From positions 10,383,324 through 10,447,323 of the forward strand of contig JAKOON010000020.1 of the NCBI GenBank assembly GCA_022577435.1: a stretch of 64,000 bases of DNA, in the 5' to 3' direction. This DNA comes from Embiotoca jacksoni (Eukaryota > Chordata > Actinopteri > Embiotocidae). The stretch's first letter is position 1, and each line of letters opens with the position of its first letter. This document shows positions 23,916 to 38,179 of this stretch, piece by piece. Both the position numbers and the translations under genes were made by a program. The notes under the pieces were generated by a model. The model worked only from the letters and a program-made list of their open reading frames with translations, was not told where the DNA came from and searched no databases.

Positions 23916-26900
23916 TAACTCAAACATTACAATCTATGATAGATAAATTCAAAATGTATACAAACGATACATTTTTATGAATTTTTGAATTGTTTTCTAT
24001 GTAACTACGCAATGGCCGTAATGCCATTTTCTGTAGTTTTAATGTAGGGCCTATATTTAATTTTCCTGTTCCTGTTGCTAATATTAACTTGCTGGCTTAA
24101 GAGGTTCCCTACCATTAGTGTTATGCATACATAGGCTATCGGGTTTAAGCAATTTCATTCTTAAAAAGTATTAAGAAATACAAATTTTAAACATAAGCAT
24201 TGCACAAGTATCATCCCAGTTTCTTCTCTTCTATGGCCTTGACTTCTTTCGCCTATTTGGAGTCATTCTTTCATTTTATTGCCATGATCCCTTGTGGTGA
24301 TGGTGGAGGGCATCACAATTTATTTTATAATTAGCAATAACGTATATATTGCCTGTCATGGTCTAATGGTGCCTATTGTAATTGTGTTTCATCTTAAATT
24401 CAAATAAGTCATCATTATGATTACTATGATTATCTTGCTGAAATGAAGCAAAACACAGTACAGGGGCAAACAAAAGCAGACTGTGGTTGTATTGGACAAT
24501 TTCCAGGTTTGTCTTTTGTGTTAGTTTTATTTTTCCGACTTTTTACCGTTACCTTTAGGTGATTGATTGTTATGCACCACTACACCAAGACAAATTCCTT
24601 GTATGTGAAACCTTACTTGGAAATATACCCTACTCTGGTTCTGAAATGTGTGTAACTGTATGTGCTTAGTAACAAGAGACACACTTTGCCGAATGTGACA
24701 CAAGGTAAATAATAATGTTACATCCAGCCACTTAAGTTTAGAGACAGTGATGCCAGTACATCGCGTTCAGTGGCTCAAATAGATCACGCCATTGAGAAAC
24801 AAACTGAGAACAGGGACAGCTATGTTCATTATGTACCATTATGTGCCACTCACACGGGGAAAGGAGCCCCCACTACTTTCACTGCCATTTCCACGCTGTA
24901 GCCATTCATCTTCAAAAGGCAGAGGTAATGGAAATAATAAGAATACGGCAGAGGACCTTTTATCGCAGTCTTTATGAGTGCTTTTATTCCTAAGCCTCCC
25001 CTTGCAGATTGACCTTATTTATCTTGCCACTCATAACACAGTACAAAGAAATGCTAAATAGGTTAATTGATAGTGATAGCTGATAAATGATAGCTTGTGA
25101 TATTCGATATTTTCTGAATATTCACAATTACCAAAACTAAAGATAAGTTAACACCACAAGTGTTGCTTACGGTGACTTGATTTCTCTGTTTAGTAGATCT
25201 CCATAGTCATCCAAAATGAATGTTAAGTCCAAAATACAACCCTTCCACCTTCTCTGGGCCAAAGCTCATTTTAAGATGGACTGAGGCAAATTAGAAAACT
25301 GTCCTGTGGTCTGACAAATCAAAATTTTATTTGATCTTTCTCGAAATCATTGATGTTTCCTCCAGGCTAAAGAGGTGAGGGACCATCCAGCTGGTTGTGA
25401 GCGCTCAGTTCTAAAGCTAGCATATATGAGGGTGCATTAGTGCACATGGTACGGTTAGGTTACAAATTCAGGTTCAGTCACAGTCTCAGGTCCCCTTCTG
25501 GTCCCCCTCTGTAGCTGCTCACTAAGCAGATTAGTGTGTCCGACTGTATTTTACAAAGCAGTGGCCGGGATCAACAAAACAATCTCTCTGGGGTTGTTTC
25601 TCGGGAAATTGGTTTACTGAAAAAGAATTTGCATTTTTCAGTTCAGTGAAGCACCAACAGAAAGCTTTTACAGATTTTGTGCTCCTCAGCAATTGCAGGA
25701 AACAGATGGCCAATCTGTTTTCTGCTCGCTGTCAGAAGTGAACTCAAAGCCCCTTAGGAATAAGCACCAGTAAGAGCTCATCTAATTAACAGTTTTAGTA
25801 ATTGGTAAGGAAACATAATGGAGAAAGATGAATGTAGAAATGTAAAACAACTTCCTTCTTTTACTGATGACACATGCAAATGTATTGTTAAACTATAATT
25901 ATAGATACATTTTTTTGTTATTAAACTGTTTTTATTTTTGTAGAGATATCACAGCAATTACTGAGATGAGTAATGAGTCATCCATTACTAATTAGTTAAT
26001 AATTAGTGTTTCTGTTTGTGCACCACTAGGTGATCATACATCATACTGAGCTGTTACTAAATAGTCCCTTATTACTTCATGGTTTACAGTGAGCAGCTTC
26101 TGAGGTTTGTCACTGGGAAATTCACAATTAGATGATAAACCAGTACCAATGTAACTGAGCTGAAATATTTGACCATGAAACTGTGTGGAAAGGCAATAGC
26201 ACCAAACGCAATCTGCTTCCAGAAAGCATATTTGAATATTATCAAATATCTTGCAAATGAACAGTCAAATATAAACTGGGAATTGTTTCGAAATAAAAAA
26301 ATATATATTGATTCAATTAAAGGGCAGTAAACTAATATTCGTTCATTGAACAGCCAGAGTAAGAAAACATTGTTACAGTAGTTCAACTAGGCCTAATGCG
26401 CGAAAACAACCAACTTACACCAAATTATTTATTAACGGTCAAAACACTGGTGACATCTAATGGATCCAGGCAGAAACAGTAGCGGTAACTTGGCATAGGA
26501 TTCAAAATAGGAACAGGCTAAATGCAAACATGGTTAGAATACACCTAGAGCATGCATACAAGTGAACAACAGAGACGGGTCATACCTGTGACATCACCTA
26601 GCTTCTTTAAAGATGGATGCTCTCTAATGATGAAAAGTTAAATATTGTCTGGCTTTTTAGTGAATCGAAGTTAATATCAAGTTTGATTGCAGAGCCATAT
26701 CTTGCCCTGGGTAAAAATCAAACAAACCACAGTCATATTGTTCAGTATTTAATGCCTCGCAGCGCAGGCTATGGGTAGACACTACAATTTACAGATATTT
26801 CCTAAACACCTCATATGCAGTCTATTGGTAGACGGCGGCGAGGCGGCTGCACACAAAATGAGTTACTGCAGCGTAAGCAACTCAGACAGGTTTGTGGCCA

Positions 26901-27128
26901 AAGTCTGTTTGAAAAGAGTGAAATAAGGCATTCTAATGTAACACTTACATTAACGCTGTATTATGAACTAACCATTACTTAATGATTCACTGATATGGTA
27001 TCTCCCTGTTTGTTCATTCCACATTAATTCTACTCACCACTCAAACCACTAAAAATGTTGTGTACTGCTTTGTAAAGTGCTGTCAATAGCTTTTGTTGCT
27101 GATAACTGTAATCTCTGATATTTTCCAG
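23916..27128. other. Region upstream of the receptor gene
   Basis: Besides the Tc1-like relic at 25,228 nothing is recognised. The 3' end is the acceptor TTTTCCAG directly before the receptor's first coding exon, so this is probably intronic or promoter DNA of that gene. Confidence 0.5.
25228..25460 (+). mobile_element. Tc1-like DNA transposon relic
   Basis: GGTCTGACAAATCAAAATTT, then GAAATCATTGATGTTTCCTC, then GGGTGCATTAGTGCACATGG shares the order TCTGACAAATCAAAATTTTA...GGAAGTCATGGATGTTGCAT with the relic at 60,720-60,870. Both derive from the middle of one transposase-coding family. There is no open frame. Confidence 0.55.
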
Positions 27129-27152
27129 AGCGAACCTGACTACTTCAGCAGG

Positions 27153-30100
27153 ATGTCAGCTTACAACTGCTCTTTTGATATAATGGCCCAAAAAGGAGAG
27201 GGGTTTTGTCCTCCAGGAGAGAAGTGTGTCAATTTGACCTCTGGCATTAACAGCAGCCACACTGAGCTGGATGATGCGTGTCTGACTGAGGAAGGGTACC
27301 TAGAAAAATATCTGGGTCCTCGTCGATCACCCGTGTTCCTCCCGGTCTGCCTCATCTATCTGGTCATCTTCTTGATTGGTGTTGTGGGCAATGTGTTGAC
27401 GTGCACTGTCATTACACGTAACAAAGTCATGTGGACGCCAACGAACTACTACTTGTTCAGCTTGGCAGTGTCAGACCTGTTGGTGCTGCTGCTCGGCATG
27501 CCATTAGAGTTGTACGAGCTGTGGCAAAATTACCCCTTTCTGCTGGGAAAGGGAGGCTGCTACTTTAAAACCTTCTTATTCGAGACGGTCTGCTTGGCAT
27601 CCATACTCAACGTGACCGCTCTGAGCGTGGAGCGTTACATCGCTGTGGTGCACCCACTGCGAGCAAAGTATGTCGTGACACGTACCCATGCCAAGAGGGT
27701 GATCCTCACGGTGTGGGGTGTGTCGGTGTTGTGTGCCGTGCCCAACACAAGTCTGCATGGGATCATCACCCTTCAGAGTCGCTCCACCGGCCCCGCTGGG
27801 AGCAGAAATGCGGCGATTCCCGACTCAGCCATTTGTACACTGGTGAAGCCGCGCTGGATGTACAATCTGACCATCCAAGTGACCACCTTGCTATTTTTCA
27901 TTCTGCCCATGCTTACAATCACCGTTCTCTACATGCTCATCGGGCTGCAGCTGAAGCGTGAGAAGATGCGCCAGACGCTGGAGGCGAAGTCTGGTTTTGG
28001 ACAGGACAGCTTCTGTAACATCCGTACACAGCAGCAGAAGGCACGTCGCCGGCAGGTCACAAAAATGTTGTGTAAGTATAATGAGCTGTTGAAACCATAA
28101 CTTTTAATCTTTCCAACTGTCTTAACAATCATTCTTACCCAGGCCTGTGAGCCTAACTCAGCTGTAAACAAACCTGTTCACTTGACTTTTAGAACACAAT
28201 GAATACTTGATTTTTAAGGCCAGTGCCAGAGTTTCTAAAGATCAGATGAAGAAGATGGTGAGAAAGGCAAGATGGCCTACAATTCAACTAAACGCGTCCT
28301 GTGTAGACGGCATCTGGCAACCTCTGGGCGGAAAAAATGAAGCCCACATTAGACAACATAGAAACATTAGATAACATTCTCGGAAAAGCTGATTGCTGTT
28401 CAGCAAAAGTATCTAGACGTTAACAGCGGTGTCTGCTCACAGTGATTAACTACAGACTAACAAACAAAAGGCTTGCTTCAACTCACCAGAGTTTCAATAA
28501 GTTATAACTCTACAGAAACCGCCTGCCTCACTCCCCTGAGAAGTCATGTAAAATGTACTGTATCTAATTGCTATGTCATTGAAAGTACAATCCGTTTGGT
28601 ATTACGTTCCTTAAACATGTTTTGCTCATGGTGTTCAATAAATATTGATGATATGATAATTCAAGGTGACACCAGCTGTGCAGATGATATGAGACAGTAT
28701 CCTCTATCAGAAAACAGACATGATTCAGATGTAACAGAGTTTGTGACAGTCTATCATGTCAGATTAGTGACACAGACCACATGCGCTTCAGTATAACTGA
28801 GTTGAAGATGAAAGCAAACGTAGAGGTGATTATCCTTCATGATGCACAAGCATGAACTGGTTCAGCCTATGTTCTATATCTTATCTTTATATAATGCTGT
28901 GGAATAGATTCATATATCCTCTAGTGAATAGCTGCACAGGCGTGGATATTGAGATTCTGTTGAATTGGTACCCTAAACATAAAACAAAATATATTAAAAA
29001 ATTAAAAATAATAATAAATAATCTTGCTACACCTACATTACTCAAATGACACTTTGTATAAGTTATTAAATGAAGAATACTGTTTCAGCAAAGTGTTCAG
29101 TTGCATATTTTCAGTTTCATCAACCCTCTTTCTCAGACATCAGCAATGAGACCTCCGGGGTTTTCTTTATCCTTATTTCAGGTAATATTTTGTCAAGAAA
29201 TTCCCCGTTTCACAATCAGGTTTTCTCTCTTTTAAAAGGTCAGAACATTCATAGAGGATTTTCATCAGGGTGGTTAAATGGCTGCAGATCTAAAGGTCAG
29301 AGAAGCAACGAGAAAGTAGGCACTTAATGCTCCAACAGCCAGAACTAGTCACTGATGACCAGCTGGGAGTTTGTGTCAGCTCCTGTAAGAAAATCTGTAA
29401 CGCTGCATGAAATTGAGGAACATTGCTCACCACGCTTGCTCAACCAAACGATGTTCTGGACAAATAAAGGTAAATACAAGAAATTAGATCTGTGAAATAA
29501 AAATCCATCAGAGAACTCCATGAGACAGAATAATGTCTCCCTTAAGCAGAATGCACTATTAACTTTCAGAACGCAAAAGGGAGGTTTAAATGTGGTCTGG
29601 CATTTAAAAACAAATCTCCTCCTACCATCTCTGTGGAAACATCACAAACCGTAAGCAGGGCGGCTTATTTGATGTTTTCAAATCGTGACTGCCGTTTCAT
29701 TCTGCCGTCAAACTCTCTAAAACCAGTGGGGAAAAATAAAAATGTTAAAGAATCCCTTTTTTTTTTTAACGGTAATGTACAAGACTTAAAGTCTGAGAGT
29801 CCAGGGCAAATGTTGCATCATTGGCATACAGCCTGCAGAGGGACAATCAGAGAACATGTTAACAACATTAACATATTAATGTCCTATTTAGATCCTCTCT
29901 ACATTTCTCTCATCATGTCTGTTTTTCTCCTGCTGTTTCTCAGTTGTTTTAGTGGTGGTTTTTGGGATCTGCTGGGCCCCGTTTCACATCGACCGCCTCA
30001 TGTGGAGTTTCATCAGTCACTGGACTGACAACCACCTGGAAATCTTCGAGTATGTGCACATCATCTCTGGAGTGTTTTTCTACCTCAGCTCAGCAGTCAA

Positions 30101-30314
30101 CCCAATCTTGTACAACCTCATGTCCACACGCTTTAGAGAAATGTTCAAGGAGGTGATGTGCCATCGGCCGCATCACATCACTCCAAGAAAACACTCGCTC
30201 AGTGTCACCCGGGTGACGCTTCGCAGCACCCTGAGTGATGCACCACTCAGCAATGAGGCCAAGGCAGAGGATGGAGAACGGAGAATGACAGATGAGACCA
30301 TGTTTTCATGTTAA
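27153..30314 (+). CDS. nmur1: Neuromedin U receptor, NMUR1 type (class A GPCR), complete
   Basis: This is a Gq-type peptide GPCR that by family binds neuromedin U or S at the cell surface. Coding exons are 27,153-28,071 and 29,944-30,314, with donor GTAAGT and acceptor TTTCTCAG. A phase-1 split Phe codon joins KML to FVLVVVFGICWAPF. The product is 429 aa (human NMUR1 is about 426). Visible landmarks: N-glycosylation sequons at N5, N27 and N33; TM1 with GN at 79-80; TM2 LFSLAVSDLL at 101-110; ECL1 motif NYPFLLG; TM3 Cys136 pairing with ECL2 Cys228; ERY at 160-162; CWAPF at 316-320; NPILY at 359-363. The motifs CLASILNVTALSVERY and VPNTSLHGI favour NMUR1 over NMUR2. The ATG chosen lies 24 bases after a good acceptor (TTTTCCAG, ending 27,128), so the first exon is probably non-coding and further upstream. 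Assignment to a 1a, 1b or other paralogue needs a tree. Confidence 0.95.
28072..29943 (+). other. Intron of the nmur1-type gene
   Basis: This 1.87-kb intron separates TM1-5 plus ICL3 from TM6-7, a split I recall from other NMU receptor genes. It begins GTAAGT and ends in a pyrimidine-rich TTTCTCAG. Short ORFs inside it look like chance. I recognise no repeat or second gene in it. Confidence 0.8.
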
Positions 30315-30379
30315 AAAAAAAACCAAGATGTAAAAGGTTTGTCAAGGGGAACATATTGTTGGCAGGATGGCAGTGTGTT

Positions 30380-30415
30380 AAAAAAAAAAAAAAAAATTAA
30401 AAAAAAAAAAAAAAA
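30380..30415. repeat. Poly-A tracts in the nmur1 3' UTR
   Basis: Two runs of about 17 A each are separated by TT. Confidence 0.9.
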
Positions 30416-30959
30416 TAGCTCATTCTGAGCTAGCGCATCCATCAACTGTCATCAACATCCAGTTTGCACAGGTGTATCAGCAAATTATCTAAAATAGGCT
30501 GAGTAGAAGGGTTGCAGAAAAAAGGTACACTACTCTGCTGAAGGCGTCAGAGAGTGCTACTTTTTTCCTTTTGAAATCTTAACCCATTACTCAGCAAATC
30601 ACACTCTTAAGATGAATTCTAAACACACCTGGGAGGGCTTCTATCCACCCATCAAGCCATATGATGCCATCCATGAATGTACACTGGAATGTCCACCTCA
30701 GTTTCCCCAGTGTGAATGACATCCAGTGTGTGATGTACTACTGAAAACATGTTTTTTGTTTTTTTGTAAATACTTTATCCCATCTAGGAAAAGACTGTAT
30801 GTTTAAATAATGCAGGAAACCAAACAAATCCCACCGTTCACAAGTGGAGACAAAGTAGGTGGACTAATGAGGACAAACGTTGGGCCAAGCCAGAAGGAAG
30901 TGGACAACATAGTTTTTTTATGTTGAGTAAAAATATGTGGAACACTCTGACAGGGTCTT

Positions 30960-30986
30960 AATAAAAGACTTTGTAATATTAATAAA
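30960..30986 (+). terminator. Polyadenylation signals of the nmur1-type gene
   Basis: Two AATAAA hexamers occur at 30,960-30,965 and 30,981-30,986, about 650 bases after the stop codon. They are followed by a T-rich stretch. They would give a 3' UTR of roughly 0.65-0.7 kb that includes two long A tracts (30,380-30,415). Actual use is an inference. Confidence 0.5.
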
Positions 30987-31249
30987 AGATTGTTTTGTTT
31001 TTTTTTACAAAAGTGACTGGAGAAGCCGTGCAAATGCATATTTAGAATTATTAAATGAGTAAAAAAAAAAAAAATCTATTTACAATGACTTCTAAAACGG
31101 CTTATATGTGTGTTTTCAGGGCAGTCTGCAAGACCAACACATCCTCAGACCTAATTGACAGAATTGCCGACACGTTTACATTCCCTGGATGTCAAATACT
31201 AGTATTTTGTCAAAGCACACTGGCGTTTCACAGATGAACACATAGTGGC

Positions 31250-31640
31250 ATTTGGCAAGGAGTCACAGTTTTGCACCAAAACTACTTTGTTAGGTTCAGG
31301 AAAAAAATTGTAGTTAGGGGCGGAACTATGTTTCCTACGCAAGTAACGTTATATACGTCATACAAGTACATAATTTCTGTAAAACATGTTACTTAAGTTC
31401 ACTTATATATGTTACTTAAAAAATATTCACATTGACCTTAGCTTTTACACGGACATGAACAGCGGTCTCCCAGGCTAAAGTCCTGCATTTCAGTCATCCA
31501 ACACGGTTTCCTCCACAAGCGGATCTTCTCACTTTATTCGATCTCATCTGACTTCCTTTTTCAGCCCGCCAATAAACGTCACCAAGTGTGTATCTCTGAG
31601 ACACCAGCAGCTTTTAGAAAATGGCAGTATTGTCAACATC
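31250..31640 (+). mobile_element. Fish interspersed repeat, copy B
   Basis: CACCAAAACTACTTTGTTAG, then GTTCAGG, later AACAGCGGTCTCCCAGGCTA shares its opening with the copy at 61,248. The two copies have diverged strongly. Confidence 0.4.
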
Positions 31641-32879
31641 TCTGGGAAAGACATGGATGGGTTTGTCAATGATCGGTGATCGGTGTTATTACGGTCACAA
31701 TAAATATCAATAAGGGTCATATAAAGCTATTTGCACAGACCACCTACAGAGTATAGCCATGTTTCAGGGCAGGATGGTAGTGGATATAAGATGATGGAAA
31801 AATATGTTCTTTTAATCAAGATCCTTCATGTACATTTTTATTTATTTTTTTTATCTTCATGTAACAAAAATAGATATGTGTACTGTTTGCATTGATGTTT
31901 GTGTGTTAAAGGAATTTCTATTCAGTGGCACGATGCTTTTTACTGTTCAACACTTTAGAAGTGTCCTGTATTTGGTGCTGGTATTCAAATCTATGGGTAT
32001 GTGATAAGTTTAAATCAATAGCTTTTGAGTGTATTTTTTTGTTGTTGTTGTTGGTTTTTTTGGTTGAACCATCTGTGTTGAGTAAAAAACAAATATGCTG
32101 TTGTTTTTCTGGCTAGTTTGTTGTTGTTTTTTTCAAAAAGGAAAAATAAGGAAATGTTGCTTCCCAATTCCACTTTCATAAGGCACAAAACACATCTAAC
32201 AGGTAAGGAGGCAAAAACAAACCGTAGCAACTCAAAAAACATTTCATGTCAAACATTCTTTACACTCTAACAAGGCCAGAGGTCGAGTAGGCTACTGAAG
32301 CCCAATTTCCACCAATGGGATGAAAAAAAGATCCTGAAACTGGTCAGGAGAAGAAACTTTCTCAAAATATTGACTGAAGTGTGTATACATGTACACATGA
32401 CAAAATGTAGTAAAATACTTTGATAATGATTTTAATATTTTTGAGAAAGTTTCTCATTATAATGATTTACGGGATGTATTTCTTTTTTTTCCCATCAATT
32501 CCATCGCAGAGAGCTCACAAACATGCCATTGAGTTGTTTATCAAAGAGGAACTGATGTGTCGCTTTAATCAGTTCATTAGATACTTCCTGCGGATTAGGA
32601 AGAAATTCATAATTATAATCCCAAATTATGTGCTACAAGGAATTTAGAAGTGCTGGGATTGTCAAATCTAGAGTTGTATGGAAAGTCATTGAAAATGACA
32701 TAATTGACTGAAAACTGGAAGAATCATCTCACATGGATGCGAACAGAAAACAAAGTCACAGCCCCCTTGGGGTCACTAGAGGTATTGTCCCTGAAAAATT
32801 AACTATACTAATGTATCATTGTTAACAACTCAATTTTGCAGCAGTCTGGAGAGACATGGGTAAAAGCCCCAAAGTTGTT

Positions 32880-33230
32880 AAATCTCTCTCAATATGAGCA
32901 AAGATATCTGTTAATTTGGAGAAACGTATAAATTCGAACAAGGCAAAAAAGTATTATAGGAATCACAGTGATCTGTAAAATAATCAAATTAAATCCTTTC
33001 AAGAGCTTAAAGATGATTTTGGATTCAGAACAATGACTTTTGGAGGTATCTAGAGTACAACTAAGGAGTTGCCATAAAGAGTCTGGTTGTTCATATTAAG
33101 TCATAAGGAGAACATATTATTATCCCATTGCTTAGGAACACAGTCAGTATCTTTTAAAGTGATGGCTAGCACTTAGAAGAAAAATCTGGGATGGAGATAT
33201 GAGGTCAAAAATAGAAGCAGATTAATCACA
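32880..33230 (+). mobile_element. L1/Tx1-type LINE ORF2 relic
   Basis: Around 32,990-33,070 the sequence reads as SFQELKDDFGFRTMTF, then YLEYN once one frame slip is allowed. This resembles the C-terminal part of fish L1-type ORF2 proteins (the F..L...F.L....F.RYLQ pattern). The following bases could be its continuation. There is no intact frame. Confidence 0.35.
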
Positions 33231-33239
33231 AACTATGGT

Positions 33240-36200
33240 GGCAGACAGCGGGTGGTGAGAAACAGCGGGCAAATTTACACACCACAAAATCATCCATAGG
33301 TATTATTATATACCAGTTAAACTTAAAATTTAAAAAAAATTGACATGTGAATGAGAATTACTTTCATTCGTGTGATGTGGTAATGTTCTGTTGTTTTTCT
33401 TGTTTGGGAACAAGTAATTAAAGTTATCTGAGAGGTGGCACGCTGCTGTCAGAATCTTCTCAGCTGTGCTCATTAGCAGACCGGTCTCTCCTGCCACCGG
33501 CTGTATTCTAACAGAACTTCGAGAGTTGCACTGGCAGGATCTGTTCCTTCTTCACGGAGTGTTTTCTGCCACTGAAAAAGCCAGACCAGAGTTTGTAGAA
33601 TGGTTAAAATTGATAAATGACACGGCCTCTTTTCAATCCCAAGGAGTTTTATGAAGCTTGGTCAAATATTTTGATGTATATAAAACGAAGGAACCTAACC
33701 TATTTATTTATTTATTTTAAATGTGCAATGCCAATTATTGATACAGCGTGCCGCCTGATATTATTTTTGTTAATATTTCACTCGTCTCCAGTTGACAGTT
33801 TTTTTTCTTTCTGTTCTAATGCCAAGATGTCCTTTCTTTTCTCCTGTTTGATGTTTTGCCTATTTCTAATCAATTTACTGTAAGTGGTTTTGTAAATATA
33901 TTTGAATATAACGTTAATTAATAAACTTTAATTAAATAAAAAGAGAAATGAACTGGTGATGATGGATGGTACAAGCAACATATAGATAATTTTGCTGTTT
34001 TTATTGCAAAGTGTCTGACCCCATGGTGTGGCACAAAGTAATGGAAATAAATGAAACCACAAGTCCAATCAGACACATAAACACAGTCATTTTCATGGTT
34101 ATCTTGAACCAATGGCAACACTAAAAACATGAATATACCACAAAACATGCTTGTTTTTGTAGCCTGTCAGATATCTTGTTCTGAACCAATTAGTTGAAGA
34201 GTAGGACAGACCATCGTAAAGACCTCTCAAATCATGCTGTTAGTCACACTGGATTTTAAGTGACATTTTCAAACCTCCACAAAAACGAGGCTGGCATTTC
34301 CCCCCAAGCGTTTGTCAAACCATCCAATGTAATTGGATGACATGACAACACAATTGGAAGCACCCTCCATATATGGCTGTACCGAAGCCATTTGTTCTCA
34401 GGGTCAACAGCACACTGAAGCTATTTCTCAGGTGTGACATATATTCATATGCCGCTGCTTTAAAGCTGGAATGGGTCGTTGAGAGATTTAAAATTCATCA
34501 AATGTCTCAGAGCTGAGAGCCTCAGAAGACCTAGAGGTAGTTCCACTGCTGTTCATCAAGTATCTGGCCTTCAGGTAGAATATAACGGATGTATATTTCT
34601 TCTTCTCTCATGCTCTGCAAAGCCACAGGCATTACGACCATCATCATGACCATTATGTACTATTGATCACGAGATGCTTCAGTGCTTTATCATTCAGTGT
34701 TAGATATGATTCAGCTTCCAATTGTCACTTACGTCAATCATACAGTGAAGCGGGCTTTGTTGCAGATACAGTTTCGTGATAAAACTTCCTGTGACATATC
34801 TGAAGGGCTCAATCTCATTGCATCAACTGAAGGCTGGGCTGTAAGGCGATTAAATGTCAATGATGAAATGGACGACAAGATCTTTACCTTATAATCAATC
34901 ACACCAATTTCTTTTTGAAAAAAGAAACGGCATTGGAAATTCCTTGAATAAGTGAGCCAAGTGCTACAGCCCCACGAAGTTTCATGAAACTTGGGCTGGT
35001 AGTTTTTTTTTTAATCCTGCTGACAAACCTTCTGAAAAGCTACTTATCAGGCTTAGGCTAAGTATGCAAGCACAAAATATCAAAACACAGAAGCAAAATG
35101 TTATAACTTTTATTCTGCTCATCTCAAGACTTCATGAATCCACTTTAACAGAGAGATCAGAACAAAAAGAGGGTTTGAGGGAAGACATTACGCCACAATT
35201 ATACTTCTACAAAGGTACACATGAACATCTCTGTGAACTTCAACAAATAAAGCAAGGTGATTGATTTGATTCAACTGCTGTCAGGAGGCGGGTTCGAAAT
35301 AAAAATAAAAATAAATAAACACATACATGTATAGAAGGAACAGCTGTGAACTTAGCCCTGTGTGAGTTTGTCGATGTCCTGCCTGATAAAGCATAAGCTT
35401 TAGCCAGACGTTATACACAAGTGTATTTTAATCTTTTGTGAGTGGAGAATTAATTAATGAGTTCATTTCTGTACAATTTAGGCTCTCCTTTATATAGTGT
35501 GATGCTCCTTGAACTTCTCATACGGCTGAATATATTTTGTAAAGGGCATGCGGCCCTCAGAAAACAGTCTAAGTATTCATCCTTTTGCTGTTCAGTTTAT
35601 GAACATGTTTCACATCTCAATAGAGAGTCCATAAATACCAATAATTAATGTCATTACTTTAAAACGTTATCAAATTAACATATTAAACTAAAGCGTTTCA
35701 GCCTTATTAGGGAAATGTATAAGTGAATTATACCATCAGTTTGAACAGTAATTACAGAATGAGCAATACCACTAATAAACTTGTAAATCTGATAAATCTG
35801 ATGACCTCACATTCGAGCTGTACACTGCAGATTTATCTGCCTTTAGTGTAAGCTCATGAGACAAACCACATCCTTACTTACACTTATTGCAGTGTTTTCG
35901 TCTTGTAAATATTTAATTTAGGATAGTATTACACAAAAGAAACGGTATTAGATGCAAGACGTTTGCATGGCACAAATATCCATCTTGGAGGTACCGTGCA
36001 TTATCTTCTTGCCCCCGGTCAGATGAATAATGAGGGCACTTCACTGGAGGCTGCAGCTTGTTGTGATTGCTTCAAAAGCTTGTTGAGGCTTCACATTAAA
36101 CCTTTTAAGCAAAATGTAACTTATACCTTCCTCTCAATAAAAGTTTTGTATCTTGATTAGAAACGATTGGGGAGCGGTCGACATGAATCAGCCACTTAGA

Positions 36201-36834
36201 AGATACATGTTGGAGATCAAGGGAGATACTCCACTCCATACTCTCCTTGCAGAGTTCACTCGACATGACTATTATCTGACTAAAGCGCTCAGCTTCACCA
36301 CAGCTCATGTATCTTTCTTTAATATTTAGACTGAACTCTGAACTGGTTGAGGCAGCTGTGTCCTCAGAGTAAAAAAAACCACTTATTCGTCAGTAAATTA
36401 CTTTTTTGAACAAATGCAATCTTCACAGTTCAAGCATCAATGTTGTGACACTGTCTATTTCACGATATTTTATAACCTTACGATCTAAACATTTTACCCA
36501 ACACAAAAATGTATCTAACTCTCTGAGACCTCTCCAGTCATGACTGACAAGCAAAGTGCAAGACGAAAATGAACACAACTATATCATTTTTCGAGTGTGT
36601 TGAGCAATGAATACACTGTCATAAATTAAAATTATGTTTACATTTTTGTGGCAGTACAACCATAAATAACTGAAGTTGTGCTAAAAAATCATATCAGTTA
36701 CTTGGCTGTATGTTACAATACTGAATTTATAACAAGTTTTTTTTTTAACAAAAATAAGATCTGAAGCACCTGTATAACAATAGGCGAGACTCAGAGGAGT
36801 GATGTATTGTATATTTAGCAAACGTCCGATCATT
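33240..36834. other. Intergenic, few repeats
   Basis: The region is AT-rich, with one short repeat at 34,955. Frames such as 33,617-33,883 and 34,682-34,894 have no family resemblance or splice context. Confidence 0.5.
34955..35040 (+). mobile_element. Short fish repeat fragment
   Basis: CCCCACGAAGTTTCATGAAA, then GTAATCCTGCTGACAAACCTT-like text (34,965-35,030) is a well-known fish repeat core. Confidence 0.45.
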
Positions 36835-36990
36835 TAGAGGAATAGTTTGACATTTTAGGAGATACGGTTACTTGTTTTTTGTCAGAAAGGGTTTGGGTAA
36901 CCAAAGAGACTGACACCATTTCCTATCTGACCAACAGGTATAAGGCTACAGACAGCAGCTTAGCTTAGCATGATGACGAGAGACAATTCA
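36835..36990 (+). mobile_element. Fish repeat fragment
   Basis: GGAATAGTTTGACATTTTAG, then GCTACAGACAGCAGCTTAGC, then TTAGCATGATGA gives three ordered landmarks of a known fish repeat. It is the longest of three related fragments in the window. Confidence 0.5.
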
Positions 36991-38179
36991 TCCACCCACC
37001 ATTCCCTCTAATGCTGACAAATTAACATGTTTAATATATATTTATATTCTTAAATATGGAAGGAAGAAATAAGTTGTTGTTGTTTTTTTTTACATTATTA
37101 GTACATGGTGTATGTATAAACACATTAAAAATACTCTCTGAAATGCCTATAAACTCTCAGACTAGTTGCTGAAATAGATTTGGAAGAAATATTGGGTACC
37201 GCTGGAATCTCCTCTTGTAAATAACAGTCAGTAATCATAGCCATCATTCTCCAGAGGGGGAGGTGAAGATAATAATAAAAAAAAAAAAAGAGCTCAGACA
37301 TACAACCTGCGCTTGGACCCATCTGGGAGAGCGCAAACAAAAGCTTAAACCTTAGGTGAAATTATTTTATAAAATGGGAGGAACATTAACCTCAAACTTC
37401 TGAAACATTTCCACATCTCCAGTGGGTCCGATCCTGTCACTTTATAGACAGCAATCAGGAACAAAAGACAGCAATAACAGAAAGGCAGACTGAGGTGCTT
37501 CCATTGTATGTCTGGCACATGGGGTCATAAAACAGCAGATCTTTTTTAGATTTTCCTTTCCTACTTTCAACATTTCACCATAAAAAAATACAAATGTAAT
37601 CCATCAACACAGTCTGGTATTCCTGTCAAACTGTCCACTTTAAAGCCACTAAAACCTGGCCCAGTGTTACCAGACTTTTGTTCACAGTTGCCTTCGCTAT
37701 ACAATCTGGATTAACAAGTATTTAGCCACTGAAGGACAGACCAACAAACAACCAGAGGACGGGGCTCAGTGTGATTTTGTTTTGCTAAATGAAGGTGCTG
37801 GTACAGCAGTAAATGAGTTTAAGCGGATATGTTGGTCAATGTCGACTAGTTAAAAGCTGCGCCAATAGTTTGCAAATCAACTCGAGGTCTACGCGATGAC
37901 TGGATTCTCGATGGAGAATGTATGCAATAAACTGAAACCTACCCGACTCAGAGTCTCAAACAAATGTTGCATTTACAAATTATCAACTAAAATAATCGGA
38001 ATTATAATCACAACAGCTGTACTTACGATGAAGTAAAAAATAAAATAATATATCTTGATGGCACCAGCTTAACAACAAAAGCTTTCAACAAACATATTGC
38101 TTCCACTTTGCTGTCTTCAAGTAAGTTGTCTATTTTTGAGGGGATAAAATGTTAAGAGTGCTTTTAGATGGACAGAAAT

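Noticed and set aside
27929..28171. Minus-strand frame over the receptor exon end
   Set aside because: It is a shadow of the receptor's first coding exon.
34682..34894. 70-codon frame on the plus strand
   Set aside because: It has normal-looking composition but no family resemblance and no splice or promoter context; probably chance.
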